DNA from: Solirubrobacterales bacterium
GTDB taxonomy: Bacteria > Actinomycetota > Thermoleophilia > Solirubrobacterales > Solirubrobacteraceae
DNA: 16,537 nt
Direction of reading: 5' to 3'
Assembly: GCA_015655225.1 (NCBI GenBank)
Contig: JAATFK010000161.1
Location: forward strand, 1 to 16,537
Numbering within the stretch: the stretch's first letter is position 1; every line of letters starts with the position of its first letter. Shown piece after piece: positions 1-7,334 of this stretch. Under the pieces are notes generated by a model. The model ran no database searches. It was not told the DNA's origin and saw only the letters and a program-made list of their open reading frames with translations. A program made the translations under genes and the position numbers.

Positions 1-1257
1 CGTCAGGCTATGTATTTCATCAACTTTGAGATAGCTGAAGGCATTGCCGGAAATTTCAAAATCATCAGCGAGCTGCTTAACGAGGAACCGAGCGCCCAGC
101 CCTTTTTCAGTGAGCAGTTCCGCCATTTCATTAGCTGATACGACGTTGGTTTTTCCGGTCAACAAATCGCGGATATGGGTCTGTAGTTCGGTAAGTTGCT
201 CTCCGGCCACTTCCGTTTTTTCGCCTTCATTTGAGGCGTTTTTATCGCTACCGGTCAGGGCTTCAACCGTAAATTGTCCTTTACCGAGGTTTTTGATTTC
301 GGGCTGATCGTCAGCATGATAATCGGGCAATAATGGATGGCCAGCAAGCTTAGAGCGAACATAAGCGCGGCGGGCATCGGCATCAGCTGTCAACTTCAAA
401 TCTTTGTGGCCTTCGGCCATCAGATCAAACAGCTCGTCGCCGGGGATATTCAGAATCCCAGTAATAATTCGATATTCGGTAGACCAAGCGAGCCACGTAG
501 CGTCACGGTCGTCTTTCAGGTATTTGGCATTGCGCAGATCTGAGGCTTTCGCCGCACTTGGGCGAATACCCATTACATGCAGCGCTGCTTCTGTATCGAG
601 CAAGTCGTAAGTGCGGGTTACACCTGTATTATTGCGCTCAATCAGTTCACCGCGTTCTGCGGGTTTCTTTGCGTAACCGATAGCGAGTTTTGCAACCTCA
701 GAAGCTGATTCAACCGGGGGCATAACAGAGCGGATTAGGTCGATAATTTCAGCCACTGATGATGGTTTCATTGCGTTAATAGAGGGGACTTTAAGCATCC
801 CGTCTATCATCATGCGGATTTCCTCCGGAGCCTCTTCATCGTTGAACATATCAACGGCGTTTGAGAGGTGTTCAGGGTCAATCTCTTCCGGTGTGGCGCC
901 ATACATGATGATGTAAGTAACGCGTTCGCCCTCCGGCAGGTCAAAGATAACCCGAGCATCAGCCAGCGGATCTAGTTCGCCGTAAGGTTCATCATCGGTG
1001 GTTTCGGTTGGGGCGAAATCAAAAGTTTCAGCTTCGTCGATCCACGGATTTTTTTGTATCCATACTTCATCATATTCGCCGATGGGTGGGTGATTAGTGA
1101 ATTCAGATGATATTTCGCAAATTTTTGGTTTGAAGAAATTATCAGAGGAATCAGGGTAAAATTCCTCCAAGATCATTGTTGCTTTCATTTCTGCAAGTTT
1201 GGCGTTTTTCGCCTCAATCGTTGCAGCAATAGCAACTGCGCCATTTTTTCCCTGTGG
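1..1257 (-). CDS. Partial phage- or prophage-like protein, unidentified, open at both ends
   Basis: Read on the minus strand, this stretch is one reading frame without a stop, running from the composition break to the left window edge. It gives 396 codons from an ATG at 1188 and continues in frame upstream of that ATG to the break, so the true start is lost and the C-terminus lies outside the window. The product is acidic and looks soluble, with no membrane segment. It contains readable stretches such as VIFDLPEGERVTYIIMYGA, TRTYDLLDTEAALHVMGIRP and LLTGKTNVVSANEMAELL. I do not recognise the family. The style resembles accessory proteins of enteric prophages, and the N-terminal region of a RecE-type exonuclease VIII is a guess only. 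Base composition and codon use (AAA, GAT, ATT common) are wholly unlike the rest of the window. The frame is certain; its identity is not. Confidence 0.72.
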
Positions 1258-1258
1258 G
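1243..1258. other. Composition break: probable chimeric join
   Basis: Base composition jumps within a few bases from mixed to very G+C-rich. To the left, the minus-strand frame is cut in its 5' part. To the right, the plus-strand scpA frame has lost its 5' part. The scpA-like reading becomes convincing from about 1258 (ALLELYKRG), while the T-run at 1244-1249 still fits the left part. No integrase, target duplication or terminal inverted repeat is visible. Both genes being broken at the same point favours an assembly or library chimera over a biological insertion. Confidence 0.75.
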
Positions 1259-1380
1259 CGCTCCTGGAGCTGTACAAGCGCGGCGAGGCGACCTGGGAGC
1301 AGGCCGAGCCCTTCGCCGAGATCACCGTCGAGGCGCGCGTCGAGAACCCCTGGAAGGACGTCATGGGGGCGACCGGATGA
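1252..1380 (+). pseudogene. scpA: ScpA C-terminal fragment, 5' end replaced at the join
   Basis: This plus-strand frame ends in TGA at 1378-1380 and reads ALLELYKRGEATWEQ, then EITVEARVENPW. This is the C-terminal winged-helix end of the kleisin ScpA, which bridges the SMC heads and binds ScpB in the chromosome condensation complex. Only about 42 codons remain of a protein that is normally around 250 residues. Its upstream part is absent because unrelated DNA abuts it near 1250. The TGA overlaps the scpB start as ATGA, the usual scpA-scpB arrangement, which supports the assignment. I think the gene is intact in the real genome and broken only in this contig. If the join is real, the cell would lack a functional ScpA from this locus. 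Confidence 0.8.
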
Positions 1381-2093
1381 GGCTCGACACCGACACCGCC
1401 GAGCTGGAGCGGATCCTCGAGGCGCTGCTCTTCCTCTCCAACGACCCGGTCGCGCCGGCGGCGCTCGCCGACGCGACGGGAAGCGACGAGGACGAGGTCG
1501 TGACCGCCCTGGAGGCGCTTGCCGCCCACTACGAGGAGGACAGTCGCGGGCTCGTCCTGCGCCAGCTCGCGGGCGGCTGGGTGCTCGCCACCAGCCCCGC
1601 CGCGGAGGACGCCGCCCGCCGCCTGCTGGCGAAGCCGCGCACGCCGCCGCTGACGCCCGCGCAGGCCGAGACGCTCGCCGTCGTCGCCTACCTCCAGCCG
1701 GTCTCGCGGCCCGAGATCGCCCGCATCCGCGGCGTCAACGCCGAGTCGGCCGCCGCCACGCTGATCGAGCGCGGCGTGATCGAGGAGGCCGGCCGCTCGC
1801 AGTTCGGCGCCGTCCTCTATCGCACGACCGACCTGTTCCTGCGGCTGTTCGGCCTGCAGTCGGTCGAGGAGCTGCCGGACGTGACCGCCTGGGACCCGTC
1901 CCCCGAGGTCGCCGCCAACATCCGCGACCGTCTCCTGCGCGCCGGCGAGGCGCGCCTCGGCGCCCCCGCCGCGGCGCGTCCGGCCGAGGGCCGGGAGGGG
2001 CCGACGGCGGCGCCCGAGGCCCCGGACGCCGCCGCCGAGGACGACGACGCCGAGCCGAGCGGCGCCGTCATCCCGTTCGCCCCGGCGAGCTAG
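1377..2093 (+). CDS. scpB: Segregation and condensation protein ScpB
   Basis: ScpB is a cytoplasmic dimer that binds the kleisin ScpA and, with SMC, compacts and separates daughter chromosomes. The 238-residue product has the two expected winged-helix units. One is at about residues 5-85 (LERILEALLFLSNDPV). The other is at about 93-165, with the family hallmark AETLAVVAYLQPVSRPEI at 97-114, IRGVNAESAAATLIERG at 117-133 and TTDLFLRLFGLQSVEELP at 150-167. The start is the ATG overlapping the scpA stop (ATGA), which removes an upstream in-frame extension that reads out of frame through scpA. A tail of about 45 residues rich in Ala, Pro, Asp and Glu follows the conserved part; such tails vary between species. 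A hairpin begins at the stop codon. Confidence 0.95.
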   Translation: MRLDTDTAELERILEALLFLSNDPVAPAALADATGSDEDEVVTALEALAAHYEEDSRGLVLRQLAGGWVLATSPAAEDAARRLLAKPRTPPLTPAQAETLAVVAYLQPVSRPEIARIRGVNAESAAATLIERGVIEEAGRSQFGAVLYRTTDLFLRLFGLQSVEELPDVTAWDPSPEVAANIRDRLLRAGEARLGAPAAARPAEGREGPTAAPEAPDAAAEDDDAEPSGAVIPFAPAS

Positions 2094-2116
2094 CAGGCCC
2101 CGTCCCAAGGGCCTGC
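2093..2116. terminator. Hairpin at the scpB stop, likely terminator
   Basis: A perfect 8-base inverted repeat, gcaggccc (2093-2100) and gggcctgc (2109-2116), encloses an 8-base loop and begins at the last base of the scpB TAG. No T-run follows on either strand, so it is not a classic intrinsic terminator, but U-poor hairpins of this kind are common in high-G+C actinobacteria. It lies in the 78-base gap between the convergent scpB and nicotinamidase genes, 56 bases past the end of the minus-strand operon, so it could serve both transcripts. The rest of that gap shows nothing else. Confidence 0.5.
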
Positions 2117-2171
2117 CCGCCCCCGCAGCGAACCGCCCCGCCGTCTCGGCGAGCCGGCCCGCCGAGCCGAG

Positions 2172-2771
2172 CTAGCCCCCGACGAGGCCGACGGGCGCGA
2201 GGCCGCCGACCACCTCGGCCCCCTCGGCGGCCAGCTCCGCCTCCACCCTGGCTCCCGCTTCGGGCGAGGAGGGGCCGGAGAGGTCGGCCAGCAGCCGAAC
2301 GGCGAAGCCTGCCGCGAGCCCGTCGCGCACGGTCGCGGCGACGCAGCCGTCCTCCGCCAGCCCGCACACGTCCACCGCGTCCACGCCACGCGCGCGCAGG
2401 ACGTCGGCGAGTCGCACGCCGAACCGGTCGACGGCGGCGAAGCCGGAGTAGTCGTGGTCGTACTGGCCCTTGCGCAGCGCCACGTCGACGAGCGCCTCGA
2501 TCGGCACGCCCGCGGCCCGAGAGAGCAGCGGGTCGAGCTCCGCTCCGGCCGAGCCGGCGACGCAGTGCGCCGGCCAGCGGGCGAAGTGCTCCGCGGCGTC
2601 GACGTGCCAGTCCTGCGTCGTCGCGACGAGCGCGTACCCCTCCGCCGTGGCCGACGCCGCCACGAACGCCCCCACCCGGCGGGCGACCTCGTCGCCGCCC
2701 GCCAGCGCCAGGGCGCCGCCCTCGGTGAAGTCGTTCTGCACGTCCACGATGACAAGCGCCCGGGTGGTCAC
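2172..2771 (-). CDS. Nicotinamidase (PncA)-like isochorismatase-fold amidohydrolase
   Basis: The 199-residue protein has the cysteine-hydrolase triad: Asp10 in ALVIVDVQNDF, Lys101 in RKGQYDHDYSGF and Cys143 in GLAEDGCVAATVRDG. Residues matching the PncA metal site are present: Asp54 and His56 in TTQDWHVD, and His69 in WPAHCVAG. That WP-HCV segment separates nicotinamidases from the wider isochorismatase family. The expected reaction is nicotinamide to nicotinate plus ammonia in NAD salvage, in the cytoplasm. The start is GTG at 2771-2769, overlapping the stop of the upstream amidase as GTGA, which implies translational coupling. It is the last gene of the operon. Within a cluster of amide hydrolases it may act on a different small amide, so the PncA assignment rests on motifs, not context. 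Confidence 0.85.
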   Translation of the reverse strand: MTTRALVIVDVQNDFTEGGALALAGGDEVARRVGAFVAASATAEGYALVATTQDWHVDAAEHFARWPAHCVAGSAGAELDPLLSRAAGVPIEALVDVALRKGQYDHDYSGFAAVDRFGVRLADVLRARGVDAVDVCGLAEDGCVAATVRDGLAAGFAVRLLADLSGPSSPEAGARVEAELAAEGAEVVGGLAPVGLVGG

Positions 2772-4192
2772 GCGGCGACCACCTCCGCCGCCAGCGGCGG
2801 CACCCGCAGGTGCCAGTCGGTCGCCTGCTGGTAGGCGTCGCCGGCGCGCACGAGCAGCGCCTCTTCGAACGGCCGCGCGGCGAGCTGGAGCGACAGCGGC
2901 AGCCCGTCGCCGTTGAAGCCCATCGGGACGACGAGCGCCGGGTTGCCGACCGCGTCCCAGTACATCGTGTGCACGCCGGCGAGGACGTCCATCGTCCCGC
3001 CGGTCAGCATCCGCTCGTAGGTGGGGGAGACCCGCGTCGCGCCCGGGGTCGCGATCAGGTCGACGTCGGCGAAGACCGTCGCGAGCGAGCGCTGCGCGAC
3101 CCGCCGCACGCGCTGCGCCTGCACGTAGTCGGCGCCCGTGAAGCACGCGCCGAGCGGGTACATCGAGCGGTTCGAGCGGTGGTAGTCGTGCGCCCGCTCC
3201 CGCAGGTCCTCGCGGTGGTACGCGAGCGACTCCGCCACGCACGTGATCATCGCCGCGACGAGCGCCTCCGCGTAGTGGGGGATCGTCACCTCGACGACGG
3301 TCGCGCCCAGCTCGCCGAGCCGCGCCACGGCCGCCTCGAAGGTCGCCGCGACCGCCGGGTCCTCCTCCGGGTCGACGCCGAGGTGGTTGATCCGCTCGAC
3401 CCCGACCCGCAGCCCCGCGAGGGAACCGTCGAGCGGGCCCGCGAGGTAGTCGTCGACCCCACGGTCGACCGCGTAGGGGTCGCGCGGGTCGGGTCCGGCG
3501 ATCGCGCCAAGGAAGGCGCCGCAGTCGCGGGCGGAGCGGGCGAGCGGGCCGATGTGGTCGAGCGAGTAGCCGAGCGGGACGCAGCCGGCGTTCGGGACGC
3601 GCCCGAACGTCGGCATCAGACCGCTCACCCCGCAGAAGATCGCGGGGATGCGGATCGAGCCGCCGGTGTCGGTCCCGACCCCGGCGAGGAAGAGGCCCGC
3701 CGCGACGCCCGCGCCGGTGCCGGAGGAGGAGCCGCCCGGCCACGTGTCGAGGTCCCACGGGTTGCGGGGGAGCGGGAAGGGCTTGTCGGGGTCCGGGACG
3801 GCGGAGGCGAACTCCATCGTCGTGAGCTTCCCGGTGATCGCCGCGCCGGCCGCCTTCAGCCGCTCGACCACGATCGCGTCCTTCCCCTCGCCCCAGGCGG
3901 GGTCGAGGATCAGCGACTGCGCGGTGGTCGGTCCCTCGGCCATCGCGAGGATGTCCTTCACGCCGATCGGGATCCCCTGCAGCGGGCCTCTGTCGATGCC
4001 GGCGGCGAAGTCGGCGTCGGCCTGCGCGGCCCGCGCGCGGGCGTCGTCGTCGAAGCGCACGAGGTAGACGCCGAGCTGGTCGTCGAGCGCGTCGGCGCGC
4101 GCGATCGACTCCTCGACCAGCTCGGCGCTCGTCAGCTCGCCGGCCCGCAGCGCGGCGGCGGCGTCGGTCAGCGTGAGCGGGATCTCGGTCAT
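2768..4192 (-). CDS. Amidase-signature hydrolase (first of three paralogues, coupled to the small protein)
   Basis: This 474-residue amidase-signature enzyme would hydrolyse a carboxylic amide to acid and ammonia in the cytoplasm. The Ser-cisSer-Lys triad is visible: Lys79 in GIPIGVKDIL, the cis-Ser in GGSSSG at 153-158, and nucleophile Ser179 in GTDTGGSIRIPA. The length fits stand-alone amidases and GatA/AtzE-type subunits. No signal peptide or membrane segment is seen. ATG at 4192 shares a base with the stop of the 68-residue protein (TGATG), and the gene's own stop overlaps the nicotinamidase GTG. It is closely similar along its full length to the products at 4438-5859 and 5874-7310, so the three arose by tandem duplication. 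A GatA role is unlikely because three copies sit with an importer and no gatB is seen. The substrate is unknown. Confidence 0.92.
   Translation of the reverse strand: MTEIPLTLTDAAAALRAGELTSAELVEESIARADALDDQLGVYLVRFDDDARARAAQADADFAAGIDRGPLQGIPIGVKDILAMAEGPTTAQSLILDPAWGEGKDAIVVERLKAAGAAITGKLTTMEFASAVPDPDKPFPLPRNPWDLDTWPGGSSSGTGAGVAAGLFLAGVGTDTGGSIRIPAIFCGVSGLMPTFGRVPNAGCVPLGYSLDHIGPLARSARDCGAFLGAIAGPDPRDPYAVDRGVDDYLAGPLDGSLAGLRVGVERINHLGVDPEEDPAVAATFEAAVARLGELGATVVEVTIPHYAEALVAAMITCVAESLAYHREDLRERAHDYHRSNRSMYPLGACFTGADYVQAQRVRRVAQRSLATVFADVDLIATPGATRVSPTYERMLTGGTMDVLAGVHTMYWDAVGNPALVVPMGFNGDGLPLSLQLAARPFEEALLVRAGDAYQQATDWHLRVPPLAAEVVAA
3516..3619. repeat. Conserved 104-bp block, amidase copy 1
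   Basis: This internal segment differs at only five positions by hand alignment from the equivalent blocks at 5183-5286 and 6634-6737. It encodes the region just after the catalytic serine (GRVPNAGCVPLGYSLDHIG). It marks tandem gene duplication with possible later gene conversion. Confidence 0.8.
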
Positions 4193-4398
4193 CACGCCCC
4201 CCACGCGGTCAGCTTCGGCTCCGCCTGGAAGACGAGCGCGGGCGCCTCGTAGCGCGCTTCCGGCAGCGCGTAGAGCGCTTCGACGCCGGGCTTGAAGCGC
4301 TCGTACATCGCGAGCAGCTGCTCGCGCTCGGCGGGGCTGGGGGCGAGGCCGGCGGCGTCGAGCATCGCGTCGATCGCGGCGGGGCTGGCGGCAGACAT
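4192..4398 (-). CDS. Small protein, 68 residues, GatC/AtzG-like candidate partner of the amidase
   Basis: A short gene lies between two amidase genes. Its ATG at 4398 is preceded by a good ribosome site, GAAGGAG (4407-4413), seven bases upstream, and its TGA shares a base with the next amidase ATG (TGATG). The product is predicted to have an N-terminal helical part (AIDAMLDAAGLAPSPAERE, then LLAMYERFKPGVEALYAL). An extended tail, YEAPALVFQAEP, follows at about residues 49-60. That layout, a helical pair plus a C-terminal strand wrapping a large partner, is known for GatC and for AtzG (DUF4089-type), which partner the amidase-fold subunits GatA and AtzE. I infer a stabilising or activating subunit for the amidase encoded directly downstream. 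Similarity is by layout only, so the family assignment is tentative. The other two paralogous amidases have no such partner beside them. Confidence 0.75.
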   Translation of the reverse strand: MSAASPAAIDAMLDAAGLAPSPAEREQLLAMYERFKPGVEALYALPEARYEAPALVFQAEPKLTAWGA

Positions 4399-4437
4399 GG
4401 AGCGGTCTCCTTCGGGTCGGGTGGGTGCGACGAAAGC

Positions 4438-5859
4438 TCAGGCGGCGCTCGCCACCGCGGCGGCGAGCGGGGGGACGCGCAGGTGCCAGTCGGTCGCCTG
4501 CTGGTAGGCGTCGCCGAGCTGGACCAGCAGCGTCTCCTCGAACGGACGCGCGGCGAGCTGCAGCGAGAGCGGCAAGCCCGCGCCGGTGAAGCCCATCGGG
4601 ACGACGAGCGCCGGGTTGCCGACGGCGTCCCAGTACGGCGTGTAGAGCGTCCCGAGCGGACGCATCACGCCGCGCCGCTCCAGCTCCTCGTAGGTCGGCG
4701 CGCCGGTCGAGGCGGTCGGCGTCGCGATCGCGTCGACGTCGGCGAAGAGGGCCGCGAGCGACCGCTGTGCGACGCGCCGGACGCGCTGCGCCTGCACGTA
4801 GTCGGCGCCCGAGTAGAGCGCGCCGGTGCCGACGAACGCGCGCGTGGCGGTGAAGTAGTCGCCCCAGCGCTCCCGCATGTCCTCGCGGTGGTAGGCGAAC
4901 GCCTCCGAGACCATCGTCACGATCTGCGCGACGACGGTGTCGGCGTAGTGCGGGATCTCGACCTCGACGACGGTCGCGCCCAGCTCCGCGAGCGTCGCGA
5001 CCGCCTCCTCGAACGCCGGCTCGGCGGCCGGGTCGTCCAGCTCGCCGCCGAGGTGGTTGGCGCGCTCGACGCCGATCCGCACACCCTGAAGCGGCTCGCC
5101 GACGCGCGCGAGGAAGTCCGGCACCGCGCGGTCGACGGTGTAGGGGTCGCGGCTGTCGTCGCCCGCGATCGCGCCGAGGAAGGCGCCGCAGTCGCGGGCG
5201 GAGCGGGCGAGCGGCCCGATGTGGTCGAGCGAGTAGCCGAGCGGGACGCAGCCGGCGCTCGGCACGCGGCCGAAGGTCGGCATCAGCCCGCTCACCCCGC
5301 AATACGCGGCGGGCATCCGGATCGAGCCGCCGGTGTCGGTCCCGATCCCCGCCAGGAAGAGCCCGGCGGCGACGCCGGCGCCGGTGCCGGAGGAGGAGCC
5401 GCCCGGCCAGTGCTCCGGGTTCCAGGGGTTGCGCGGCCGCGGGAACGGCTTCGCGAGGTCGTGGAGCCCGATCGCGAACTCCATCGTCGTGAGCTTGCCG
5501 GTGATCACCGCCCCGGCCGCCTTCAGCCGCTCGACGACGACCGCGTCGCGCTCGTGGCCCCACGCGGCGTCGAGGATCAGGGAGTTGGCGGTGGTCGGTC
5601 CCTCAGCCATCGCGAGGATGTCCTTCACGCCGATCGGGATGCCGTGCAGCGGGCCGCGGTCGAGGCCGTCGGCCAGCTCCGCGTCGGCTTGCTGGGCGGT
5701 CGCGAGGGCGTGCTCGTCGAGGCGCGTGACGTAGACGCCGAGCTGTTCGTCGAGCACGTCGGCGCGGGCGATCGCCTCCTGCGTCAGCTCGACGCTGGAG
5801 GTCGTCCCGGCGCGCAGCGCGGCGGCCGCGTCGGTGAGGGTGAGCGGTTGGTCGGACAT
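4438..5859 (-). CDS. Amidase-signature hydrolase (second of three paralogues)
   Basis: The 473-residue protein has the complete triad in the same register as its neighbours: Lys79 (GIPIGVKDIL), cis-Ser in GGSSSG at 153-158 and Ser179 in GTDTGGSIRMPA. The start ATG at 5859 has a strong AGGAGG nine bases upstream, which overlaps the stop of the preceding amidase (TGAGGAGG). The gap to that gene is 14 bases. Variable regions, where the copies part most, lie at about residues 130-150 and in the C-terminal half (ATRAFVGTGALYSGADY, EELERRGVMRPLGTLYTPYW). These are likely substrate-facing, so the three enzymes may take related but different amides. A gap of 39 bases separates it from the small protein gene downstream. 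Cytoplasmic; substrate unknown. Confidence 0.92.
   Translation of the reverse strand: MSDQPLTLTDAAAALRAGTTSSVELTQEAIARADVLDEQLGVYVTRLDEHALATAQQADAELADGLDRGPLHGIPIGVKDILAMAEGPTTANSLILDAAWGHERDAVVVERLKAAGAVITGKLTTMEFAIGLHDLAKPFPRPRNPWNPEHWPGGSSSGTGAGVAAGLFLAGIGTDTGGSIRMPAAYCGVSGLMPTFGRVPSAGCVPLGYSLDHIGPLARSARDCGAFLGAIAGDDSRDPYTVDRAVPDFLARVGEPLQGVRIGVERANHLGGELDDPAAEPAFEEAVATLAELGATVVEVEIPHYADTVVAQIVTMVSEAFAYHREDMRERWGDYFTATRAFVGTGALYSGADYVQAQRVRRVAQRSLAALFADVDAIATPTASTGAPTYEELERRGVMRPLGTLYTPYWDAVGNPALVVPMGFTGAGLPLSLQLAARPFEETLLVQLGDAYQQATDWHLRVPPLAAAVASAA
5183..5286. repeat. Conserved 104-bp block, amidase copy 2
   Basis: By hand comparison this block is identical to 6634-6737 at all 104 positions, including wobble bases. 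With the adjoining bases 5162-5286 it matches 6613-6737 with one mismatch in 125. The sequence at 5287-5322 diverges sharply from the matching stretch of the third copy. Confidence 0.85.
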
Positions 5860-5873
5860 GTCGGAGCGCCTCC

Positions 5874-7310
5874 TCAGGCGGTCGCGGGAACGGGGTCGGC
5901 GTGCGGGAGCGGCGGGAGCCGCAGGTGCCAGTCGGTCGCCTGCTGGAAGGCGTCGCCGACGCGCACCAGCAGCGCCTCGTCGAACGGGCGCCCGCCAAGC
6001 TGGAGCGAGAGCGGCATGCCCGCGCCGGTGAAGCCCATCGGGACGACGAGCGCGGGGTTGCCGACGGCGTCCCAGTACGGCGTGTGCAGCGTGTCGAGCA
6101 TCCCCGGCACGCCCTCGCGCTCGATCAGCTCGTAGGTCGGCGCGGCGGCGGTGTTGGCGGGCGTCGCGATCACGTCGACGTCCGCCAGCAGCCCGGCCAG
6201 CCCGCGCTGCGCGACGCGGCGCACGCGCTGGGCCTGGACGTAGTCGGCGCCGGAGAAGAGCGCGCCGAGGCCGATCATCGCGCGGGTTCCGGCGAAGTAC
6301 TCGGGCCAGCGCGCCGCGAGGTCGTCGCGGTGGTAGGCGAGCGCCTCGCAGACCATCGTGATCCACTGCGTCACGACCGCCTCGCGGTAGTGCGGCAGCG
6401 TCACGTCCACGACGGTCGCGCCGAGCGACGCCAGCACCTCCAGCGCCGCGTCGAACACGGCGGCGGCGGCCGGGTCGTCGTGCTCGCTGCCGAGCGTGCT
6501 GCCGCGGTCGACGCCGATCCGCACGCCCGCGAGCGAGCCGCCGAGGGGGTCGAGGCCGGCGAGGTAGTCGGGCACGGGGCGGTCGACCGCGTAGGGGTCG
6601 CGCGGGTCGGGTCCCGCGATCGCGCCGAGGAACGCGCCGCAGTCGCGGGCGGAGCGGGCGAGCGGCCCGATGTGGTCGAGCGAGTAGCCGAGCGGGACGC
6701 AGCCGGCGCTCGGCACGCGGCCGAAGGTCGGCATCAGGCCGGAGACGCCGCAGAACGCGGCCGGTATCCGGATCGAGCCGGCGGTGTCGGTCCCGACCCC
6801 CGCGAGGAAGAGGCCGGCGGCGACGCCCGCGCCGGTGCCGGAGGACGAGCCGCCGGGCCAGGAGCCCGGCTCCCACGGGTTGCGGGGGACCGGGAACGGC
6901 TTCTCGTAGTCCGGCATCCCGCACGCGAACTCCATCGTCGTGAGCTTGCCGGTGATCACCGCGCCGGCCGCCTTCAGCCGCTCGACAACGACCGCGTCGC
7001 GGTCCTGTCCCCAGGCGGGGTCGAGGATCAGCGACTGCGCGGTGGTCGGGCCCTCGGCCATCGCGAGGATGTCCTTGACGCCGATCGGGATGCCGTGCAG
7101 CGGGCCGCGGTCGAGTCCGTCGGCCAGCTCCGCGTCGGCCACCTCGGCGCGTTCGAGCGCGTACTCGTCGAAGCGCGTCACGTAGACGCCGAGCTGGTCG
7201 TCGAACGCGTCGGCGCGGCTCAGCGCCTCGCTCACCAGCTCGACGCTCGTCACCTCGCCGGCGCGCAGCGCGGCGGCCGCGTCGGTCAGGGTGTTCGGAT
7301 GCTCAGGCAT
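5874..7310 (-). CDS. Amidase-signature hydrolase (third of three paralogues)
   Basis: This 478-residue amidase-signature hydrolase has Lys79 (GIPIGVKDIL), the GGSSSG loop at 153-158 and nucleophile Ser179. The residue two before that serine is Ala (GTDTAGSI) where the other two copies have Gly. Other amidases, including the one at 7991-9574, also carry Ala there, so activity is expected. The start ATG at 7310 follows AAGGAG with suitable spacing, 24 bases after the isochorismatase-like gene. As the most upstream of the three, it may be the parent copy, but order alone cannot show that. The C-terminus (HLRLPPLPHADPVPATA) is slightly longer than in the other copies. It sits in the middle of the proposed import-and-hydrolysis operon. 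Cytoplasmic; substrate unknown. Confidence 0.92.
   Translation of the reverse strand: MPEHPNTLTDAAAALRAGEVTSVELVSEALSRADAFDDQLGVYVTRFDEYALERAEVADAELADGLDRGPLHGIPIGVKDILAMAEGPTTAQSLILDPAWGQDRDAVVVERLKAAGAVITGKLTTMEFACGMPDYEKPFPVPRNPWEPGSWPGGSSSGTGAGVAAGLFLAGVGTDTAGSIRIPAAFCGVSGLMPTFGRVPSAGCVPLGYSLDHIGPLARSARDCGAFLGAIAGPDPRDPYAVDRPVPDYLAGLDPLGGSLAGVRIGVDRGSTLGSEHDDPAAAAVFDAALEVLASLGATVVDVTLPHYREAVVTQWITMVCEALAYHRDDLAARWPEYFAGTRAMIGLGALFSGADYVQAQRVRRVAQRGLAGLLADVDVIATPANTAAAPTYELIEREGVPGMLDTLHTPYWDAVGNPALVVPMGFTGAGMPLSLQLGGRPFDEALLVRVGDAFQQATDWHLRLPPLPHADPVPATA
6634..6737. repeat. Conserved 104-bp block, amidase copy 3
   Basis: This is the third member of the internal repeat family, identical by hand comparison to 5183-5286 and differing at five positions from 3516-3619. 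It encodes GRVPSAGCVPLGYSLDHIG and flanking residues. Confidence 0.85.
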
Positions 7311-7334
7311 GGTTGGCCTCGTCTCCTTCGCGCT

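Noticed and set aside
44..610. Short plus-strand frames in the low-G+C segment
   Set aside because: They are antisense to one uninterrupted minus-strand frame of nearly 400 codons with a normal protein composition, so they are chance frames.
1244..1249. T-run as an intrinsic terminator at the composition break
   Set aside because: There is no G+C-rich hairpin before it, and it lies inside a reading frame next to a probable artificial join.
1..1257. Firm assignment as RecE exonuclease VIII
   Set aside because: The nuclease domain would lie beyond the window edge, and the visible part does not match a RecE sequence I can recall with confidence.
1199..2728. Long plus-strand frame covering the scp region and beyond
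   Set aside because: It runs across the join, out of frame with scpA and scpB, then antisense to the nicotinamidase. The product is Arg/Pro-rich low-complexity sequence, typical of an off-frame reading in G+C-rich DNA.
2768..7310. GatCAB amidotransferase locus
   Set aside because: No gatB is seen, the amidase occurs in three copies within a transporter operon, and the small protein resembles GatC only in general layout.
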